Below are positions 39,828-43,828 of a stretch of 43,828 nt of DNA, piece by piece. The notes beneath the pieces were generated by a model. The model had not been told where the DNA came from and ran no database searches. It worked only from the letters and a program-made list of their open reading frames with translations. The stretch's first letter is position 1. Each line of letters begins with the position of its first letter. Made by a program: the position numbers and the translations under genes. The stretch comes from Gammaproteobacteria bacterium (lineage in GTDB: Bacteria; Pseudomonadota; Gammaproteobacteria; GRL18): contig JAPHSW010000051.1 in the NCBI GenBank assembly GCA_026196615.1, positions 1-43,828 of the forward strand, written 5' to 3'.

Positions 39828-40148
39828 GTGATTGATGAGGCTCGCCTGAAGAAAATTATTGGAACTCGGATCAAAGATCTACGTACTAAATTTGGTAAAA
39901 AGCAGCTCGAGCTAGCATCTGCGGTGGATTTGAAACGAACCTCAATCACTAACATCGAAGCAGGTAAGCAAATGGTCACGCTCCCTGTTTTGTATCGAAT
40001 ATGCTTTGAGCTTGAAGCGAGCATAAATGACGTTTTGCCAACGTTTGATGATTTGCTTCGTCACAAAGTTGAGGCAAATCATAACGATAGCGGTGTGGAA
40101 ATAGGTGGTAAAACGATGGCTGCTTTAAAGCGCGTTAGAAATGTTTAA
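39828..40148 (+). CDS. XRE-family HTH repressor, CapH-like
   Basis: A 106-aa protein whose first 70 residues form an XRE helix-turn-helix: IGTRIKDLRTKFGKKQLELA, then VDLKRTSITNIEAGKQMVTLPVLYRIC. A short C-terminal tail may mediate dimerisation. It is divergent from the CBASS operon, and its promoter and the CBASS promoter share operators. Together with the following HExxH peptidase it matches the CapH-CapP pair known to repress CBASS until DNA damage triggers cleavage of CapH. The start is chosen at GTG 39828, with GGGAGA 7 nt upstream; ATG 39813 and GTG 39804 are alternatives. Confidence 0.88.
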   Translation: MIDEARLKKIIGTRIKDLRTKFGKKQLELASAVDLKRTSITNIEAGKQMVTLPVLYRICFELEASINDVLPTFDDLLRHKVEANHNDSGVEIGGKTMAALKRVRNV

Positions 40149-40178
40149 GTTTAATAAAGTGCTAATGGAGGCCGTTTT

Positions 40179-40709
40179 ATGATGAATCCCGGAAGAGTCG
40201 AAGCTAAAGCACGCAAGATATTAGACCAGTCTGGCATTACATTTGCTCCAGTTGATGTCGAGTTGGTTGCAAAGACCTTAGGTGTTGAAATTAAATTTGA
40301 TGATTTGGATGACGATGTGTCTGGCTTCTTATCCGTTGATCCAAGCCGATCTGTGGCCGTTATAAACGAAAATCACCACCCTAATAGGCAGCGATTTACG
40401 ATTGCCCATGAATTGGGACACTATGTTCTTCACGTGGAAGCTGATGAAGGCCTATTTATTGATAAAAAATATATTGTCCACCATAGAGACCACAGATCTA
40501 GCTTGGGCACAATTGATAAGGAAAGAGAAGCTAATTTATTTGCTTCATCACTACTGATGCCCAAAGCAATTGTTCAAAGCTTACTTGACGATTTTCGGGT
40601 TGACTTCTTTGACGAATTTGAAACTCATTCGCTGGCTAAACGTTTAGGTGTGAGCGAGCAGGCTTTGGGATTTCGGTTGGCTAGACTTGGGTATGAGGTG
40701 GGAGAGTAA
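40179..40709 (+). CDS. ImmA/IrrE-family metallopeptidase, CapP-like
   Basis: A 176-aa zinc peptidase with the HExxH site FTIAHELGHYVLH (His77, Glu78, His81) and a downstream segment EREANLFASSLLMP supplying the third zinc-ligand Glu, typical of ImmA/IrrE. GGAGG lies 7 nt before the ATG. It follows the HTH gene by 30 nt in the same transcript. In the known CBASS regulatory pair, CapP is activated by single-stranded DNA and cleaves CapH, releasing the operon. That role is inferred here. A toxin-antitoxin of the HTH-ImmA type is a weaker alternative given the CBASS neighbour. Confidence 0.9.
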   Translation: MMNPGRVEAKARKILDQSGITFAPVDVELVAKTLGVEIKFDDLDDDVSGFLSVDPSRSVAVINENHHPNRQRFTIAHELGHYVLHVEADEGLFIDKKYIVHHRDHRSSLGTIDKEREANLFASSLLMPKAIVQSLLDDFRVDFFDEFETHSLAKRLGVSEQALGFRLARLGYEVGE

Positions 40710-41005
40710 AATTGCCTTCCATTTCCAAATGTGAATTAGTTAAATAGTGACGAAGGAGCAAATCTCATATATTTGTCTACGTTACTGTGACTAATAAATT
40801 TTAACTTTTCCTAACATGCTGCTCAGGGTCATCAGCAGACTGATTGGTCAAGTGCAAAGAAAAAAATGATATTTAATGAACTTAATATTTCTAATAAATT
40901 GACTGAATGGTCAAAATTCGAGATCTTAATTTTATTAAAATGTATAATGAAACCTTGGGTCTCGTTTATAATCCTGTCAAATTGCATAAGAAATATCGAG
41001 TGTAA
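40710..41005. other. Spacer between CBASS regulators and cassette genes
   Basis: No gene seen. A partially self-complementary segment lies at about 40747-40790 (AGTGACG near its start, CGTTACT near its end), possibly a weak terminator. The right part carries the first copy of a small hairpin repeat described separately. Confidence 0.45.
40937..40978 (+). repeat. Cassette-border hairpin repeat, copy 1
   Basis: AAAATGTATAATGAAACC, then TTGGGTCTCGTTTATAATCC, upstream of the 185-aa gene. It matches the copy at 42298-42338. TAATGA can pair imperfectly with TCGTTTA. Confidence 0.7.
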
Positions 41006-41563
41006 ATGGACGCCCTTACTTTTATATCAGAACTAATAAAGGCTGTGGCGTGGCCGGCCACAGCAATAATCCTCGTTGTTCAGCTTCGTAAGCCTATCGT
41101 AGAACTTATACCTTTGCTGCGCAGGTTAAAATACAAGGAACTAGAGTTTGAGTTTGCTCAAGAGGTTTCAGAGCTAAAAGCAGAGGTTGAGGCTATAGCA
41201 AAGGAAAAGGGAGAAGAAATTCCCTCTATCGCGACCACTTCCTCTAACCTATTGAACCTGATTACCTTTTCAACTCGTGCAGCAATCATGGAGGCTTGGC
41301 TAGAGGTTGAGTCCGTTAGTGTCACGGTAGCCAGTTCTTTCTGGGGACAATCACCAAATGAAACATTCAAGAATATGCCAAAACTTGGAGAATACTTGCT
41401 GCAGTGTAAAGTAATTGATGAAAAGCAGCTCTCGGTGTTCAACAAGTTGAGGCAGCTAAGAAATAAAGCAGCCCATGCACAGGAGTTGGATCTTAGCGAA
41501 AACGATGCAAGGTCTTATGTTCAGCTTGCCTCTGATCTCGCAAAACACATCAGAGAGGCATAG
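41006..41563 (+). CDS. Membrane-anchored protein with HEPN/DUF4145-like C-terminus
   Basis: A 185-aa protein. Residues 10-27 (IKAVAWPATAIILVVQL) form one membrane helix, followed by a basic, then coiled-coil-like segment (about 40-70). The C-terminal half ends FNKLRQLRNKAAHAQELDL. RNKAAH is the Rx4H pattern seen in HEPN and DUF4145 domains, some of which are ribonucleases. The gene sits between a hairpin repeat and an attC site, as an integron-type cassette would. An RNase or phage-response role is speculative. The Shine-Dalgarno sequence is weak, as is common in cassettes. Confidence 0.7.
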   Translation: MDALTFISELIKAVAWPATAIILVVQLRKPIVELIPLLRRLKYKELEFEFAQEVSELKAEVEAIAKEKGEEIPSIATTSSNLLNLITFSTRAAIMEAWLEVESVSVTVASSFWGQSPNETFKNMPKLGEYLLQCKVIDEKQLSVFNKLRQLRNKAAHAQELDLSENDARSYVQLASDLAKHIREA

Positions 41564-41573
41564 TGCAAGTGCA

Positions 41574-41663
41574 ATTTAACAAGTCGCCCAAATTCGTTCC
41601 GGCCACAAAAAGCGTGATCTCCACCGGACTTGCTAACGCTCGCCGTTTAGCGAGTTGTTAGGT
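41574..41663 (+). repeat. Integron attC recombination site
   Basis: Outer boxes ATTTAAC (41574-41580, RYYYAAC) and GTTAGGT (41657-41663, GTTRRRY) bound about 90 bp that is imperfectly self-complementary. TTAACAAGTCGC pairs with the complement of GCGAGTTGTTAG, leaving the unpaired base typical of attC. A central TTCCGG...CCGGAC pairs and a short apical hairpin lies near 41632-41650. It lies directly after the 185-aa gene stop, as in a gene cassette. No integron integrase gene is present in the window. Confidence 0.82.
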
Positions 41664-41672
41664 TTATCAGCA

Positions 41673-42290
41673 ATGACTTGGAATCTAGATACTGACGAAC
41701 TCAACGAAGAGTGTGAGCAGATTGTTGGCAACCTTAAAGAGGAGTCTTTGGCCGCATATTGCTTCATAAACGAACAATGGAATTCAGGCTCAATAATTCT
41801 AAACAAACTGTTTCAGTTTGTTTATCGTTCTTTCTATCGCATAGATAACGCAGGCCTGACGGACGAATTCAAAGAAGCATATTTTCAACACATGGAAAGC
41901 ACACGAAATCAAGAACCAAATCTGTATATGCTTTGCGAATCCTTACATAAGATAAAAAACCATAAAGGGCTACAATCATTACAGTTTTCCTTTGTAAGCA
42001 AGTTGGCAAATACCGTCAGACCAACAATGCCAATATATGACTCAGAAGTAGCCAAAATGTATGGGTATCGGCCGCTTCTCTCATACAAACCAATAAGGGA
42101 CAGAATCAATAGTTATATTGATTTTTATCGCGAGATGGAGTCAGATTATTCTGCAATAATAGAGCAAAAAAAACTTAATACGGCATTTAATCAATTTGAT
42201 TCCAAATTTCCAGAATACAAAGACAGAATCAACCCAAGCAAGAAAATTGATTTTATTGTTTGGTCAGCAGGGAAGTTGCGTGGAAAATAA
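41673..42290 (+). CDS. Cassette-borne hypothetical protein
   Basis: A 205-aa soluble protein beginning MTWNLDTDELNEECEQ, starting 9 nt after the attC boundary, the usual cassette arrangement. A recognisable feature is the central FSFVSKLANTVRPTMPIYDSEVAKMYGY (about 106-133). Its F.SK...P..PIYDS pattern recurs in uncharacterised bacterial proteins, but I cannot name a function. No signal peptide, membrane segment or metal motif is seen. A longer frame from a TTG at 41655 would start inside attC and is unlikely. Confidence 0.72.
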   Translation: MTWNLDTDELNEECEQIVGNLKEESLAAYCFINEQWNSGSIILNKLFQFVYRSFYRIDNAGLTDEFKEAYFQHMESTRNQEPNLYMLCESLHKIKNHKGLQSLQFSFVSKLANTVRPTMPIYDSEVAKMYGYRPLLSYKPIRDRINSYIDFYREMESDYSAIIEQKKLNTAFNQFDSKFPEYKDRINPSKKIDFIVWSAGKLRGK

Positions 42291-42297
42291 TAAACCT

Positions 42298-42338
42298 AAA
42301 AATGTATAATGAGTCCCTGGATCTCGTTAATAACTCAG
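42298..42338 (+). repeat. Cassette-border hairpin repeat, copy 2
   Basis: AAAAATGTATAATGAGTCCC, then TGGATCTCGTTAATAACTC, just before the 282-aa gene. TAATGAG pairs with CTCGTTA (one G-T wobble) around TCCCTGGAT. It is homologous to 40937-40978, so the two copies bracket the 185-aa gene, attC and 205-aa gene. Confidence 0.7.
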
Positions 42339-42344
42339 TAAGCT

Positions 42345-43193
42345 ATGATAGATACAGCGAATCGTTTCAATCAGATTTTGATAATAGACTCAATTCCCAA
42401 AGGCGAACTCAATACAGCCCGACGGCTCTTTGATGATATTAGCACCTATGCTAACGCATATCCGGAAACTTCTCCGGCTGTTATGTCCGTTCGTGTGGAA
42501 TCAGCTTGCGAGTTTCTGGAGGTTCTTTCGGAATGTGCTGACCGAGCAAACGAGAAAGATATCATTCCAATGCTTCACCTTGAATGCCATGGCTGTGAGC
42601 AAGGTTTTCAATTCGCCGATTTCTCGATTTTGGATTGGCAAGAGATCAAGGCCCCTCTTACAAATCTCAATATCGCAACTAAAATGAATCTCATGGTGGC
42701 TGTGGCGGCATGCACGGGCGGTGCAATTGCCAAGACCGCGTCTCTCTCAGATCGGGCACCATTCTGGGGTATGATTGGACCAACTGACAGCATTTCTCCA
42801 ACTGATTTGGAGTCTGCTTTTCGCGCTCTTTACACGACACTGATACAAACGGGTTTGCCAGCTAACGCATTGAAGGCGTTTGAGGCATCGAGCAAACCCG
42901 GGCAGTACTGGCGTACTACGGCTCTAGGGCTGTTCAAGAACGGCTGGGCTGCGTATAAATCTACCTATTGCACCGAACAGATGCTAGAGATCAGAGCAAA
43001 GCGGATGGTCGAAGAATGCAGGCGTAGAGGATTGCAACCACTCCTCACTGTGAGCCAAAAGCGTCAGCGCCTTGTTGCGCATGAGCCGAGCGCATACGAG
43101 AGATTTCGGAGGGGCTTCTTCATGGAGGATCTATTTCCGGAGCAAGCTGGGCGTTTTGCCGTTCCACTACAGTCAAGCGGTGATAATGGTTAA
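42345..43193 (+). CDS. CHAT/caspase-like protein, putative cysteine peptidase
   Basis: A 282-aa protein with the two-residue signature of CHAT/caspase-like peptidases. After a beta strand, IPMLHLECHGCEQG carries His82-Gly83. After a second strand, MVAVAACTGG carries Cys123 in the C(T/S)GG context. The N-terminus (ILIIDSIPKGE, TARRLFDDI) fits the alpha/beta fold. The C-terminal 80 residues are basic and unlike a known domain, perhaps for target or partner binding. No obvious partner gene lies beside it; the next 635 bp are non-coding. It follows a hairpin repeat and looks like a further cassette. Some CHAT proteases act in anti-phage systems, but that role is inference here. Confidence 0.7.
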   Translation: MIDTANRFNQILIIDSIPKGELNTARRLFDDISTYANAYPETSPAVMSVRVESACEFLEVLSECADRANEKDIIPMLHLECHGCEQGFQFADFSILDWQEIKAPLTNLNIATKMNLMVAVAACTGGAIAKTASLSDRAPFWGMIGPTDSISPTDLESAFRALYTTLIQTGLPANALKAFEASSKPGQYWRTTALGLFKNGWAAYKSTYCTEQMLEIRAKRMVEECRRRGLQPLLTVSQKRQRLVAHEPSAYERFRRGFFMEDLFPEQAGRFAVPLQSSGDNG

Positions 43194-43828
43194 TTGGGTA
43201 GTCGGAGGTCTCAACTAATCATAAGAAATCCGTAATATACTGTGCTTTCAAAGGCCTACCGTTAGTATTTTTTATTATAGGCATTCAAAACTAATAAACA
43301 GATACATTAGTGATTTCTATTATTTCGCCTTAATCGCGGACTGAGTCATTCAATATAATTATCGTGCTGAATCTTAAAATTTTACCGAATTTCTACCATA
43401 TATAGATACTTTCAGATCTCAACGTGAATGTCCGCTCTGGTTTCAGCTTTGACTGTAATTGAAACTACGTCGACTTGCAGCAATCCGCCCTGAGCGACAT
43501 GATCAGACGGTGATATTCTGTTTTGGTTGTGTGACGGGTTTTGAATTGACATCTTAAAATGGAGCTTATTTTTTAATCATAGAGATTTTTAATTCTGAGA
43601 TTAAATGGTCACTTTATCACAGAGAGCAGCTATTATGAATTAAATATCTTCTATAGCTCTTTAGTGCTGAAGATACAATTGGAAAAATTTCTTGACGTTA
43701 GCCTTCAATACAATATTAGAAAAACTCGACATAGCGCTTTGGTCAAAAGAGCAGTCAAATTTGTAAATTATTTTGACACTTTGATTGGTTTTGAAAAAAG
43801 CGGCAATTGGGAGTTTTCCGGTTACAGG
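43194..43828. other. Non-coding right end of window
   Basis: No gene-like frame, tRNA or convincing attC was found. It has a weak inverted motif (AGGCCTACC...TATAGGC, about 43252-43282) and the reverse of the island's spacer motif (GGTCAAAAGAGC at 43741-43752). The radC 3' end is not here, so the island probably continues beyond. Confidence 0.5.

Noticed and set aside
40179-40709. HTH plus ImmA-like pair as a prophage or toxin-antitoxin remnant
   Set aside because: No phage genes are adjacent, and the shared operators with the CBASS promoter make a CBASS regulatory pair the better reading.
40899-40948. TTGACT with TATAAT as a promoter for the 185-aa gene
   Set aside because: The boxes are 38 bp apart, far too distant for one sigma70 promoter. 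The TATAAT could still be used with a poorer -35.
13404-43828. CRISPR array, retron or tRNA attachment site in the island
   Set aside because: No regularly spaced short repeats, reverse transcriptase motif (YADD) or tRNA-like cloverleaf was seen in the spacers.

Overview
The window reads as AT-rich gammaproteobacterial chromosome joined, at about 13.4 kb, to a large horizontally acquired island. The left 13 kb has the conserved gammaproteobacterial order coaBC-dut-algC-argB (minus strand), with radC diverging from coaBC. It also carries SlmA, a nucleoid-occlusion factor known from gammaproteobacteria, and a methyl-cycle cluster (metK, ahcY, metF). The genus cannot be fixed from the sequence. 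No rRNA, tRNA or CRISPR array was seen.

Layout. (1) 1-13145, housekeeping: thioredoxin-like protein, metK-ahcY-metF, TauE/SafE permease, a secreted coiled-coil protein, slmA, argB, a membrane-anchored algC, dut, coaBC. (2) 13146-13403: radC keeps only its N-terminal 85 codons and is cut by the island. (3) 13548-20191: a four-gene mobility module with overlapping start and stop codons. It encodes two tyrosine recombinases with full catalytic sets, one large divergent relative with an incomplete set, and a small coiled-coil protein. (4) 20697-30365, two very large presumed anti-phage proteins: a 1247-aa SIR2 (NAD-consuming) protein and a 1788-aa STAND-type NTPase with a candidate N-terminal nuclease. 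The second is clearly richer in GC than everything around it. The 0.56 kb between them holds decayed coding sequence. (5) 30628-34677: two unrecognised genes, each followed by a copy of a diverged repeat of about 90 bp. The first copy is split by an IS1380-family element whose 5-bp target duplication and inverted repeats are visible and whose transposase has an internal amber codon. (6) 35245-40709: a complete type II CBASS operon (capV, DncV-like synthase, cap2, cap3) on the minus strand. A divergent HTH repressor and HExxH peptidase pair (CapH/CapP-like) shares an operator-rich promoter region with it. (7) 41006-43193: three cassette-like genes, one bordered by a good integron attC site, the last encoding a CHAT/caspase-like protein. 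(8) 43194-43828: no gene seen.

How it fits together. The recombinase module probably placed the island in radC, and the cargo is dominated by systems that sense infection and kill or arrest the cell: SIR2, STAND nuclease, CBASS and possibly the caspase-like protein. The 3' half of radC is not in the window, so the island should continue past the right end. All functional statements about cargo are inferences from motifs. The mobility module and the orphan genes with their shared repeats are the least explained parts.
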